This document shows positions 1-11,214 of a stretch of DNA of 64,000 bases, piece by piece. How positions within the stretch are numbered: position 1 is the first letter of the stretch; the number at the start of each line of letters is the position of its first letter. The position numbers were made by a program, and so were the translations under genes. This DNA comes from Dactylonectria macrodidyma. Lineage: Eukaryota > Ascomycota > Sordariomycetes > Hypocreales > Nectriaceae. Under the pieces are notes generated by a model. It was not told the DNA's origin. It saw only the letters and a list, made by a program, of their open reading frames with translations, and ran no database searches. Where the stretch lies: positions 1,860,001 to 1,924,000 of the forward strand of contig JAGMUV010000008.1 in NCBI GenBank assembly GCA_020744425.1. Reading direction: 5' to 3'.

Positions 1-1105
1 CTTCGGGGCATCCAGAGCCCATGGCTAAGCTGCACTTCACACTGTACGGTGTGTGCTGCACCTGGGGTCAAATCACCCGTGCTATGGGCCTCTTCTGGCA
101 CGCAAATGGAGACTCGGAGATGCATGTGACAGAGCAGCGGGCATGCTGGCTGGCCCTGACCCTTCTTGTGGGCATGAACCACCCATCTCAAACCCTCCTT
201 CTTGGCCAGTACCTTGCATGCGACGCTGTCATGTGGCTGGAGAGATTGCACATCGTCACGACTCATCATCAATTCGAACCCAAGCCTTGTCGGCAAACAC
301 TAGCCGAGAGCCCCCCCTAATCTGGCTGCCTGGCTTCAACCACCGTCACATAGCCAGAGCAACTGCCAGCCGTCTCTCCTGATCCCATGGTCTACACGGC
401 GGACCACGAAGGTGAGAGAACCTGTTGGCTCCACTGCCACACCAGCATAGCACCTGTAATCATTACCATGAATTAAGGCATGCCATTGCCCGTAGCATAT
501 GTTCATGCTGTCAAAAATAGGACGACAAGCAGTATGATGTCAACAAATCACCAATAATGAATGCCCTTTACAGATTCCCCAGTATTATTATAGCTTCTGG
601 TGGGCTGGCTTGGCTAGGAAACCCGTTCGTCCCGTCTTATGATGGCTCCCGTCCAGCGGATCTTGAAGGAATCCACCCCGCCACATCTGCTCTGTGGCAA
701 CAGCTCAGCTCAGCCCAGCGAAAGGCCCTCTACTGCGTGTTGACCAACCAGCTGTGAATCCAACAGCTTGTTCCAGTGGCCCCGATGTAGCGTAATAGCC
801 ACAATCCCACCAAATCGTCACCAAAATCCAGCAGCGAGGTACTTCCCCCCATGCACTTCCACTTTCAAGGTCGACCCTTCCAGCCAACCCGGCTTTACCC
901 ATTACCGTCACCCAGAAATGGACTGGACTCCGACATCGATCCATTACGCACTTATTACTGCCAGAAAAAGCTGCCCACTTCGCCAAACACCAACATCTAT
1001 TCCTCTTTGCCTTGGGCTTCGAGCACCGACGTCACAGATCGCTGTCTTGTTTCTCGTTTTCCCTACGGCCCATGAGGCTCTCCAGCCCGCTGCGCTGACC
1101 ACCCA
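1..1105. other. Intergenic, no gene supported
   Basis: Open frames here are short, overlap one another on both strands and resemble no family I know. The last part lies directly upstream of the first supported gene and probably holds its promoter and leader. A gene running in from the left edge cannot be excluded but nothing supports one. Confidence 0.5.
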
Positions 1106-2044
1106 ATGGCCGCGCCCGTCCGCTCAGTCCTCCGCCGCCCCGGCCGTGCTCGCCCTCGCCATGCCATCGCCCTCGCCGGCCGCCGGACTCTCTCCCGCTT
1201 CAGCCCGGCAAAGGCCCAGGTCGCCTCGCCGCAGCCTACGGCCGTTCGTGATCATGCCGGCCTTGCCGAGCGCAAGCCCTTGTCTCAGACTTACTTCGAT
1301 GCGACCGGTCTGAGGTGGGTTGGTGCCGGCGCCGAGGGCCCGAGCGACCCAAATAAGGCGAAACTGGGGAGAAGTATGTAGCTCACACGAACACGCCACA
1401 AGCCATGACCGGTGGGAATGCTAATAGACTTCTCATCTACAGCTCTGAGAGTTCTTCAAGACCGACTCCCGACCCTCCTCCAATCTCCGCTCCCTCACGA
1501 CCTCCTCGCACCAAACATCTCGCTCCACCTCTTCCCTTCAACCCATCCCCATCTACCCACCGTCTCCGGCCGCGTCGCCTACAACGCCGCTCTCTGGACG
1601 TCGCCCATCGCCTGGAACCGCGTCCCCATCATTGGCAACGTTCGCCTCGAGATCCTCGCCGAGCGCATGACGTCAGAACCGTTGACCTTCCTGCCTCGCC
1701 GGCCCGGCGCCATCCCCGAGCAGCTCGTCGTCCGCTGGTGCGAGAAGCGGAAGGAGTCGACGCCCGCCAATGGCACCGTCGGCGCCATCGCCCGGTCTCT
1801 GCCCTTTGTCGGCCGCGGCGTCGATCCCAACAAGGCTTTCACGGGCCTCTTCATCTTCGACTTCGACGCCGAGGGGCGCATCCTCAGCCACACCATCGAG
1901 CAGGCCCAGGCCGGCGGCGATTGGGAGGGCGGTGTGGGCGCAAAGTTCGTCGGCTTGACGGATTGGCTGCTCGGGGGCATGAAGAACCCCAACGACACCC
2001 CGATACCCATGTTCGAGAGACTGAGGAGACGGCCGCCTGAATAG
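1106..2044 (+). CDS. Conserved fungal mitochondrial-type protein of unknown function
   Basis: Two exons, 1106-1373 and 1443-2044, give a 289-residue protein. The intron has donor GTATGT, a CTAAT branch site at 1421 and acceptor CTACAG; splicing (phase 1) joins ...KAKLGR to TLRVLQDRLP in frame. The first 35 or so residues are rich in Arg and Ala with almost no acid, which is typical of a mitochondrial presequence. The rest is an alpha/beta protein with a middle stretch (VSGRVAYNAALW, NVRLEILAERM) and a C-terminal stretch (FTGLFIFDFDAEGRILSHTIE) that resemble the strand pattern of NTF2/SnoaL-type folds; that fold is my inference. It looks like a family conserved across filamentous ascomycetes, but I cannot name a function. 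No catalytic motif is visible. The neighbour LSM1 faces it from about 1 kb away. Confidence 0.72.
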
Positions 2045-3100
2045 ACGAGATGACCTTAAACCTACCGAATCGAGCATTGAAGATGAGACTAGCGGTTACG
2101 AAATGGGACAGGCAAAAGACGGGAAGGATATGATTCACACGAGAGGCGTTTTGGTTCTCATGACCTACCTACCACAATTGGCTGTATTAACCGATGTATG
2201 ATGAGTGAGTGAGGTTCCCATTTGAGGGCACCGGTGTACAACAGTGAGCCAACGAGACTCCACACATTAAAACTATCCCAAAGCATGTACATCACCAATC
2301 GACAAAAGATTGTTATCAATAATGCCAAGAGCTTTGCAATAAATCGTGCGGAATGCCAAGCTTCAAGTGTCATCTAAGTGGCGGTTCAAGGAGGCGTCAA
2401 GTTTGCCGAAAATCCGACTTACCTGCTATATTAGCTGTTCTATAGGACGATTCTACGAATACATCTCTGTGTAAGAGTCTCATCGTGGATTATTTGATAA
2501 ACGCTGAGATCAGCGGAACTAGCTTGCTAGCTCAGTCACTTTCATGGGCAACGGTTACGCTTCAAACTTTATCAACAAATAATTCAAGATGGACAAATTA
2601 TAGTATGTCCTGTTTGTTTGGAGACCGCTTCAGACAGTGGAGTATTAGTCATAATCAGATTCACCTCATTCTTTGCCTATATAATTCCAGTCACTTGCTC
2701 TGGTATGAATTCCAATTGCATTTAACTTTAGCACCACGATCAGAGACCCTTCCCAGTCGAAATTAGGGGACCAAAATACGTCGGACCAAGCACCTCGCAG
2801 ACACCGTAACCCTTGCGCCTCTAGATTCTAGCAAAAGTCATGAATAGTCATGCTAAATCACCAGCTAACTACCTCCTCAGCCATGATTGCTTGCAAGGCC
2901 CAAGGTCCCAAGACCGACTCCTCAGTTTGAAAGTCGTCCACATTCGGGTTCTGGCTAAAGGGCATTTCACAATATTCTGCCCAGTAACCCCCTATTTCTA
3001 GTCGGAGTAACAACGTCAACCGTTAAGACTACTCTCATCCCAGTCCTTTCCATTTCTCTCCCATCTAATAGCTTGAATCGGTAATTGGTATCCGCTAACT
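2045..3100. other. Intergenic region between convergent genes
   Basis: This holds the 3' ends of the mitochondrial-type protein gene (+) and LSM1 (-). The part from about 2400 to 2760 is visibly richer in A and T than its surroundings. Its open frames are short and unrecognisable. No repeat or transposon remnant was identified. Confidence 0.55.
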
Positions 3101-3879
3101 CTATAGCAGAATCTCTCCCAGGTTCTCTCCTTCAAAGCCCAGCTTGGCAAGCTTCTTCAAACGGGACTTCTCTCGAACTTTGTCGGCGGCCTTCTTCTCC
3201 TCCGCAAGGCGCTTGACAAGCTCGAGCTCGGCGGGCTCGAAGCCAGGTGGCGGGTCGTCATCCTTATCTAGGTCAATCTCTCCCAGGAGCAAAACGTTCT
3301 CTCCGCGCACGAGAAAAATTCCGTGCGAAACATCGGCGAAAATACCGGTAGGTTGGCCGGTCTCTAGGGAGGCAGGGTCTGTAGCAAATATGCGCTCCGT
3401 CGTCGATTGGAGGACCAGGTTGGCTGTTGATGGCGAAGAGAAGCAGTTAGAACAGTCTCTGTATTCGATTCCCATGCGTCTCGCATAGCTTCCCTCCCTT
3501 GGCAAAAGCCATCAAGGGAAGCAACCCAACAGGGATGTCCAAGGGGTCGCGCAATCACCCACCGAATTGGTCCCAGCTTCGCAGCACTCCAATGAGTTTC
3601 CTCCCATCACGCAGAGCGACCATAAGCTTCTCTGCAAGTTTTATGCCTCTGTCAGCACTCTACAACCCTACTCCCGCGGAGCGCTCTAACAGCAGCGCCC
3701 CAAGCCAGAATTAACACAACGTCACCGTGGGGAGCCATACTGTCGGTGAGGTCCAGCAGCTGCGCGGCCGTAGTAAACATCTGCGGCGGCAGCTGCGGCG
3801 GCGCCTGCGGGAGGGCGCCGCGTCCCTGGGATGGAGGGGCCCCCTGTGGAGGGGCATCGGAGATGGAGAGGTTCTCCAT
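3101..3879 (-). CDS. LSM1: LSm1, Sm-like subunit of the cytoplasmic Lsm1-7 mRNA decay complex
   Basis: Three exons read on the minus strand: 3879-3741, 3631-3563 and 3423-3101, giving 176 residues. Both introns (109 and 139 bp) have GT/AG ends and restore the Sm fold exactly. Exon 1 ends ...LLDLTD, exon 2 supplies KKLMVALRDGRKLIGVLRSW, and exon 3 resumes ANLVLQSTTERIFA. The Sm1 motif lies near residues 45-82 and the Sm2 motif near 108-125 (GIFLVRGENVLLLGEIDLD). The Met at 3879 (MENLSISD) is preferred over an in-frame Met 19 codons upstream, because LSm1 proteins start with a short acidic/proline-rich tail. The C-terminal extension rich in Lys and Glu is typical of LSm1 rather than other LSm proteins. 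Family knowledge: Lsm1-7 binds oligoadenylated mRNA 3' ends and promotes decapping in P-bodies. Confidence 0.95.
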
Positions 3880-5002
3880 TATATCATGGGCGTGTTCGGG
3901 GGTCGGAGTTTGGCAGGGCAGGTGTGGGCGTGTCAAGTTGGTTGGTCAGGGTCCATGAAATTCGCTCCGCCGGGTTCGCTCTTCATATGAACATGACGGA
4001 CTGTCAGTCGTTGTCAGGATTGAATTGGGGACCGGGCTCAGTTGGTCTGTGGTCGTTGATGCATGCTTCCATATCGAGCCAGCAGACGTTGCGGTGCGCC
4101 TTATCGATAATATACGTCACGTGGTAGTTCATGTGATCTACGTCACTGCTGCTTCCAGGTTGGATCCCTAGGCCGCTTGGATGCGGGGCAAGAAAAAGTC
4201 AATGGAGGGGCGAATGAGGGGCAGGTTTTGTAGCTTGGCGGGGCAAGACTAAATCAAGGTGCAAGCAATACCTTACGTAGCACAAGCAATCTAGAATCTA
4301 AAATGTAGAATATGGTGTCCAGGTTAGCTGCCTAGTCCTGTTAGTGACTTCATCGCGCACATGCTTTTCCTTAGCAAGGTGGTAGTCGAGCACGCAATGA
4401 GGTTCAAAACGCCATGTCTATTCATGACCGCCAAAGTAGGCGGTGGCATTGAACCTTTCAGCATTGCTGCCGTTCATTAATGAGCTTCTCCAAATCACTC
4501 AGTGTCATGCGTTCATAAACTTGACCTCCCTGACTAAATCTCCAAAAATCCCATTGAGTCGTGTTTGTTTTTCTGCCCGCCCTCCTGTACCCGTATCCCC
4601 TCTTGATGTATGCACCATGCTATGCCGCTTTCATATACCGTCCCGCCTGAATTTCTTGAATTGTGTAAATACTCTATCATAACCTTGCCGTAACGCCGTG
4701 GACCAATGCACTTGTGATAGCCTCTGTCAAACAGAGCACAATTGGGGTAAAGGCAATGGAGGAAAGTCCCCAAGTCCCATTGCCGAGTCCTTCATAATGG
4801 AACCAAATCCTCTTTTTCCTTCTAAAAATCCCAAATCTTTGAGACCAGGTATAGACGCCGGTAAGCCCCATCTCACTCGCTCTCTATTGTGTGCGAGGGC
4901 CGTCATAGGAGAGCCCATGACGTACTCCAGATATGGAGAGGGCAGAACCGGCACTGGGGGCCGGTCGTCCCACAAATGTCATGAAATGATTGCTTCATCA
5001 GG
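3880..5002. other. Intergenic between LSM1 and the Nudix gene
   Basis: The LSM1 promoter and the 3' region of the Nudix gene should lie here. A CACGTGG word occurs near 4112, within the LSM1 upstream region, but no regulator can be assigned. No coding sequence or RNA gene is supported. Confidence 0.5.
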
Positions 5003-5721
5003 TTACAACCGGTTCATGGTACACCGGTTGAGGGCCTCCTGGAGCTCTGGTCGAGTAGTGAGGGCTTCCCACGCCTGGGTAAAGGTGAACCACTGGCGCT
5101 CACGCTTGTGTCGCTCAGGCCACTCGTCAAACTCGCTTGTGACGGTGCCTTCAAAGAAGTGATACCTTGATCGATCCTTGGAAGACTTCTGGGGCCGCTT
5201 CTCCTCAATATCACCCAGGTCATAATTTATTTGGATGGCGATGCCGGCCTCTTCCCAAGCTTCACGCTCGGCGGCCTCCTGGCATGTCTCATCCGACTCC
5301 CAGCCGCCCTTGGGCAACACCCAGCCTTTTCGGCGGGTGGACTGGATCAACAGCACATAGTTTTGGTCGGGTGTGATGGGCACGATACCGGCGACGAGAC
5401 GCTCTCCTTTTGTGTTGTAACCTATTTCGGAAACGAATTGTCAGCGAGTCTCATGTTGTAGCGTGGAGCGGTGAAGCTGGCGAATTGAAGAGGAATCCAT
5501 TATTTGGTGGTTTTGGTTGCGGCATACGGGCGGAGGTGCATGCACACCGCAGGGCTGGGCGCAAGCGCGCGCGCAGGCGCAGGCGCAAACAAAAAACATG
5601 TCTCGAGCCGCGGGGTTCAAAAAAGTGAAAAAGCCATGGGAAGATACTCACGTTGCTTGCTTCTGCCGGTCCTAGACTCCATTGACCGACCGCTCGATTC
5701 GCCAGAAGCTGAACTCGACAT
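5003..5721 (-). CDS. DDP1: Nudix hydrolase, diphosphoinositol polyphosphate phosphohydrolase type
   Basis: Two exons on the minus strand, 5721-5652 and 5421-5003, encode 162 residues. The 230-bp intron (GTGAGT...ATAG) is phase 1 and joins GRSKQ to RYNTKGERLVAGIVP. The Nudix box fits GX5EX7REUXEEXGU exactly at residues 62-84, with G62, E68, R76, E77, E80, E81 and G83. It is flanked by STRRKGWVLPKGGW, which marks the Aps1/Ddp1/DIPP branch. Family knowledge: these enzymes hydrolyse diphosphate groups of inositol pyrophosphates, diadenosine polyphosphates and sometimes polyphosphate, using metal ions bound by the box glutamates. The start at 5721 was chosen because the short Ser-rich first exon supplies the conserved RSKQRYN segment. 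The substrate cannot be told from sequence alone. LSM1 lies downstream on the same strand. Confidence 0.92.
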
Positions 5722-6120
5722 GTTAATGGCAGTCGTGTGTGATCGGTATTGGATCGTGGATTTCGGATGATCGGATTTCGGACGAAACGAAGGCTCAAAT
5801 GTGATGCGACGACGGGGGGACCTGTAGACTCCGCGGTTGGGGCGGAACGGAGCGGATATCTCCCTGAGTCGAGAAGGAACCTGCGACGGGCGGGCGGCGG
5901 CTCAGAGCGCCTGACGATGCATCGTCGACAGGAGCAGGTTGCGGAGAATAAGGGAGAAGAGCGATTGTGGACTTTTTGGTCCCGTGTCTGTGAATTGTGG
6001 TCGAGGGGCAGAAGTCAAGGCCCAGTTCGCCGCAAGACGATGGCTGGCGATATAGCCGTTTGGTTGGAGTGGGCGCGCGCACGCGCAAAACGTTGGCAGC
6101 TTTTGGCTCGAGAGGGATCT

Positions 6121-6140
6121 GCGAGGGACTGCGAGGGACT
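6121..6140. repeat. Two-copy 10-bp tandem repeat
   Basis: GCGAGGGACT occurs twice in direct succession, followed by a diverged partial copy. It is intergenic. Confidence 0.75.
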
Positions 6141-6241
6141 GAGAGCCAGAGAAAGCCTGAGAGGGCACGGACAAGACTCGGTGTGATTGGGAAAATGGAA
6201 TTGGGACTGGGATTTGGGGAGGGGCGCGACTAACAACCCAG

Positions 6242-6273
6242 GAGTCCACGAGTCCACGAGTCCAAGAGTCCAG
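6242..6273. repeat. Four-copy 8-bp tandem repeat
   Basis: GAGTCCAC occurs twice, then GAGTCCAA and GAGTCCAG, with no spacer. It is a short minisatellite in the intergenic region. Confidence 0.85.
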
Positions 6274-7536
6274 GACCTGAGAGCACCGAAACACCGAGCC
6301 AGCAGCAGAGACGACGCAAGCGCAATTGCTGGGCCCCTCGCCTAGAATGGGACAGCGAGTCGATGGAGATGGATGGTGTGGAACCCGAGGGTTTTCGCTG
6401 GGTCAACCGGACGTGGAGTTATGCGGACTGAGGCAAACTCTGATGTGATGAATTGCGCCGAGCTTTTCTTTTGTTGGCTTATGCTGGCTTCTGCCGGATG
6501 GCGGTGGAGAGGGATTCGCCTCAACGAAAGCCTCAAATCGAGCCAGGAACTCGCCTAAAGGGGGTGGTAGCAGCACGAGGAGGCGCTGGTACCGCAGAAG
6601 GGCTGCTGGAGGCGGCGTATTGCTTTGTGGCCGGGGGGGTGGCAGAACCGGACGGCCCAGCTAGCTAAAGAACGGCGATGCGGAGATATCGGCAAGGCCC
6701 TCAGAGAGCTGGCAAAACGGAGCGGACAGAAATTGAATAGGAGCCGGCAACGGGGGTGATTCGTTGAAAGCGGTACAGGGTAAAGAATAAGGCACGTTCT
6801 CAAACTCAAGCTGGTGGCGACCAGGGGCGGCTTGGCGGTACAGAGCGCAACTAGACACTGCTTCTCTCGGGAGAGTCTAGGTAGAGCAGTTATACCCAGA
6901 GCAGGCAAGCGGCGAGTCAGGCAATGTCGTCAGATCGCAGAAGCTCGCGGCGGGGGGGCCAGAAGTAGGCGGCGGGAGGGTCAATGGCAAGAAGCTGGGC
7001 TGATGTAGAAGAAAAGGAGACAGAGTTGAGTTGTTGGTCGAGTTGCTCTGCGAGCTGGACAGCCGTTGCATGTCTCGTGCCATCGAGCAACAGCCGGGAA
7101 GGGACGCGCCAAACAGAGGAGAGGCAGTTGGTTTTATACTCAAACTAACCTAGCTAGATGGATGGGATGGGAGCAGGGCTGCCACCTCACCTCATCTGGG
7201 AGGAGGTTCAGGGTTGGGAAGGGAAAGCTTCATTTAGCTACTGCCCACGAGGGCAAGGCCAGGCAACATGGGAGGGTCGCCGTGATGGATGGCCTGGGCG
7301 TGAGCGTGGACACAGACAGGCGTAGGCGTGTCCGTGGAATGGGATGTGCCAGGCAGCGCATGGGCATGTGTGGATACAGACGGATGGAGGATGCGCCAGG
7401 TTGCTGAAAGGTACCTAGTTGGGAGTTTTTTTTTCTCTTCCCTTCCTAGCTCTGGGTGATGCACGCCCCTCCCACCCCATCTCCATGTCTTCGTCTTAAG
7501 CTCGGAGCTGGAGGGGACATGGCAGGGACCTGGATA

Positions 7537-7560
7537 GGGATGAGGATGGGGATGAGGATG
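7537..7560. repeat. Two-copy GGGATGAGGATG repeat
   Basis: A 12-bp purine-rich unit is repeated in tandem, within a longer G/A-rich stretch on the plus strand. Confidence 0.75.
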
Positions 7561-7694
7561 GGAGGTGGAGGCAGAGAAAGGTGTGTGTGGAGGAAGCGAG
7601 CGGAAGACGGAGACGACCAGAGGGTAGACCTATGTAGACGGTAAAAGGAAACATTAGAAATCACAGATCGACCAAGGCCCCGGTCTTCGTCTCA

Positions 7695-7722
7695 CTGACT
7701 CTGGCTGACTCTGGCTGACTGG
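7695..7722. repeat. CTGACTCTGG tandem repeat
   Basis: Two perfect copies of a 10-bp unit are followed by a shortened copy, CTGACTGG. Confidence 0.8.
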
Positions 7723-8189
7723 CTGAGCCAGAGCATGTCTCGAGTATTCCCCTTTCCGCCGGTCCTGCCTTGGAATCAGCCCGTGGCTGGGGAACGACTA
7801 GGTCGAGTGACACTGCGTGTGTACGAAGGACAGCGAGCCATCGTGCGTGGTGCCACTGACAAAGGAGGCTCCCAGCATGTGGGATGGGGAATGGATGTGT
7901 AATGCTGCTTGGAGACGCTGTAGAAGGAAGCTCAGGCGGGGCTAAAGACGATGCGAGAACCAGGATGTCACAGCACCAGGGCAGGAGAAGCAAAGAAGAA
8001 GAAAAGGTCCCCAAAAAGGAGACGGGCATGCACCGTAGCACCATCGTGCAGGGCGTCTTTCAGGCCTGTTTTCCTGCACGACAGCGCTGTTGACGGCTTG
8101 TCATTCACTCCATCAAGATCAGCGCATCGAGTTTGCTTGCCCTTGAGAGACAGATGCTCAACCACCTACCTATTCTCGACTCAGGCTCA

Positions 8190-8215
8190 TTTTTTCTTCT
8201 TCTTCTTCTTCTTCC
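8190..8215. repeat. TTC trinucleotide microsatellite
   Basis: A run of T followed by about six TTC/CTT units. It is a simple repeat in non-coding DNA. Confidence 0.85.
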
Positions 8216-11214
8216 TTTGACCCTGGTCTATCCATGCCGAAGACCATGCAATGCAATGCGCATGCTGGGGACCGTTTTTGGCCCTCTTTTCCTGTCCTGG
8301 CTTCCTACCAAGTCTCGAGTCGGTATATCAGCACGCGGACGACGCTTGCAGCGTGGGGTTGGCCCGTCGCCGCATCGGTGGGCGGCGTTGCACTGCAGTC
8401 GCCCTTCGCCTCCAGCTTGGCCGCTCACTCACATGTTGCTAATGATAGGTTCATCGACGTCGACGACCTCATGCGTCATGGGCATGGATGCGCCTGGAGG
8501 GCTGGCCTGTCTTTGCGCCGCCGCGCTGCCGCGCTCGCGTGCAGCTGCCGGAGTGCCTTGGTCTTAGTTCTGTCCACTCCTGTGCGCGGGTTTGCACTTT
8601 TGGGGGCACCAAAAGGGCGGGGAGTCTGAAGATGAGAGAGTCACTAGGGAGATATGAAGGCAAGCCCCGGTCTAACGTTGTCATGGCTGATGCAGGATTC
8701 CCTACCTGCCGTGGTACACTGCGTAGTACATAGCAATAGGTCACTTTACACTTGAAGAGGTCCAATCGGGGTCGACGTTTTTCAACCATAGCTCAGAGCC
8801 TTGCCATAGAGGGACAGCCGTCGACATGTCTTAACATGACGATGGCGCTACGAGCTCTCGCCGGTGTGCTTGCCTGGCCCGTCACACGCATCTCGTTGTC
8901 TGAAAGGAAAGGGGGACATCATGCCATGCGTAGTGAATGTGTTGAGAGTACATGACAATAGGATAACTCGTGTCTCATGTACTTTTGCTGATTTATTTCA
9001 GCAGGCCAGCAGATAATGCCGGTCATGTTCCGACTTGCTGTTGTCCTACGGAGGTAATCAACCCACTGGTCTCCATGCTAGCCACTCGTACCAGTCAACT
9101 CGTAGCGTCGTGCCCTGGTTAGCCCAGTTCCACAGTTAAAACGTCTGCTACCACGATTGCTCCGAGGAATAGTCCCGAGGGCAGGAGGAAGGGGAAAAAA
9201 TAGAGGATTGAAAAGCCCTCAACAGTCGGACGACGTGGTGTGTCATGCTCTGTCGTCTATCAGATCTGCGGCACGATGGACCCCCCCGGGAGCGGATACC
9301 TATCCCAAACGTGACGCAGCTTAATAGCGGAACACACGGCTTCACCCAGTACTAAGTGCATAGGGATGGAGACGACGAGACATGACGCCTCCTGCTTGGC
9401 TTGGAATCGAACATGTCAGGTTGCACAGGAGGGAGACATACACAATGCAAGAAAGCCCACCAAGATGCGCTGCATCGAGGATATTGGGCACCGTCAGCCA
9501 AGGCGATCATCTTTCTGTGTGTCCCCATCCATTCCGCCCCAGACTAAGCTAGAATGGAGGGTGGAAGAAAGGTACCGTACATGGAATCTGGGCCTGTGAG
9601 GGTGAGGCATTGGCGCCTCGTCAGGCGAGGTGTGTCTCCCTGCTGGGAAGCAGGCATCACGCTCAGCTGGAGCTAACATCTGATCCAAGATCTGAGAGCC
9701 TCTTGCGTTTTGTCTACATCATGAGTTGCAGGGCTCTAGAAGGGGGACGGGAGGGGTGCAACAGCCAGCACCAATGCCACTCAGAGCCTCTGCCTCCCCC
9801 GCCGCCTACGAAGCACGGCCCCGTGGAGGGGACCCAGGGCCTTTTGTTCAGGGTTACAGAACACTCAAAAGTAAGGTTGGCCCCTAAAGAAAAGCGCCCC
9901 CTGGCACTGTTGTACACAATTCGGACAAAACAACCCATCACCTAAGTTAGGGAGATCCGCTAGACTAGACCCCATTCCCCTCCACTCCATCCCATCAAAG
10001 AGAGGGCCTGGCGGGGTCAAAAGAGAGAGCAGAGTCACTCACCAAACACCCACTGACGGAGACAGTCATCGACACGGAGGGTGGGGAGTCTCGCGAATAA
10101 AAACAGTAGTGATGAAGAAGCAGAGTCCACCTAGCCAAGTCAAGCCAAGACTGAATAAGCTTCTAAATTGCGTCGTGAAGCTGCTGCTAAAGTGCTGCTA
10201 AGAGGCCTGGGCGACTGCCAAAACACGAGTCAAAAGCAGCCCAAAAAGGAGGGACGCCTGCCGAAGGCCACCCCGCAGTTGGCAGTTCTAGGTGTCTCAC
10301 TGTCTTTTTTTTACTGGACAGAACGACGTGCTGGCGCGTGCCTGCCTTCCCTACAGCGCATTGGGTGCCTTCCAGCTGGGCCGGCCACTCACCACTCACT
10401 ACCACCCGCCATTAGGGAAAAAAGCTGCATCCTTGTGGGTTGAAACGACGACGCACGCTGCCCGATCATCCGAATCTTTATTCCTTTCCTTCTGTCATAT
10501 CTTGCTGGCCCCATCTCCTCTCGTCTTCGTTCTACTGCAGCCTCCCGGTTTAGCAGTCCTCCGGAGACAGTCCATTGCCTTCGGCCGATCTCTTCCCCCC
10601 CTCACTGGAGAGCGAAGAACGGCCGGTCAGTTCCAATCACCGCACCAATTCTCAAGCCTCACGCCTCACGCCCTCAAGCTTCCCCGTTCCCGGCAACGCG
10701 CTCGCCCCCCTGTTCGTCTGCTCCCTGTCGATACTACTGCCTCTCGCAACTCGCCTGTCACCCAGATCGCAAGCAGCGCCGCCCTTATCCTCGATCACAC
10801 CCTCCGCCCGCCACGCGCGAGGCAGAAAAGTGACTTGGTTGGGGGGCTTGTCGGTCCATGGCACCAACGCAACCTCGACAATCCATCCCATTCATCCCAT
10901 CCAACCCACGCACTCGCTTCATCGACCCGGGTACTGGAAAGCTGGCACGCGATCCCCATCGCTAATCGTCCACGCCCTCTCTCCACCGAGGCCGCCCCTC
11001 CAACTCAGCCCCGTCTCCCCCGTTCGGTTCCTCACGCACCGACTTGCCCGTCCTGGGTAGCCTCAACTCGAGTAGGCCGGCCCCCTTCGCCGTCTGCCGC
11101 CGTCGCGCCCTCATCTCATCATCAGATCCAAAACCAGAGCACGAGCATCACCACAACCAACAACTGACTGGCTTGGAGCTACGCGGCTCCAGTCGCACCG
11201 CCATCAGTCCCACG

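Larger units (their letters stand above)
5722..11214. other. Long gene-poor region upstream of the Nudix gene and ATE1
   Basis: About 5.5 kb without a gene I can support. Open frames on both strands are short or of low complexity. The longest, 10292-11167 (+), reads as Ser/Pro/Arg/His-rich junk and ends just before the ATE1 start codon, so I take that CT-rich DNA as promoter and leader. Several small tandem repeats are present and listed separately. A non-coding RNA or a short unrecognised gene could be hidden here; transcript data would decide. Confidence 0.5.

Noticed and set aside
265..290. tRNA B-box-like GGGTTCGAATT (minus strand)
   Set aside because: The flanking bases cannot form a T-arm stem, and no acceptor or anticodon arm could be matched.
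1106..1125. Dispersed 5S rRNA gene suggested by CCCGTCCGCTCAG
   Set aside because: Only a short chance match. The rest of the 5S sequence is absent and the site lies at the start of a spliced coding gene.
10292..11167. 291-codon plus-strand frame before ATE1
   Set aside because: Low-complexity Ser/Pro/Arg/His-rich translation with no domain. It abuts the ATE1 start and fits a C/T-rich promoter and leader.
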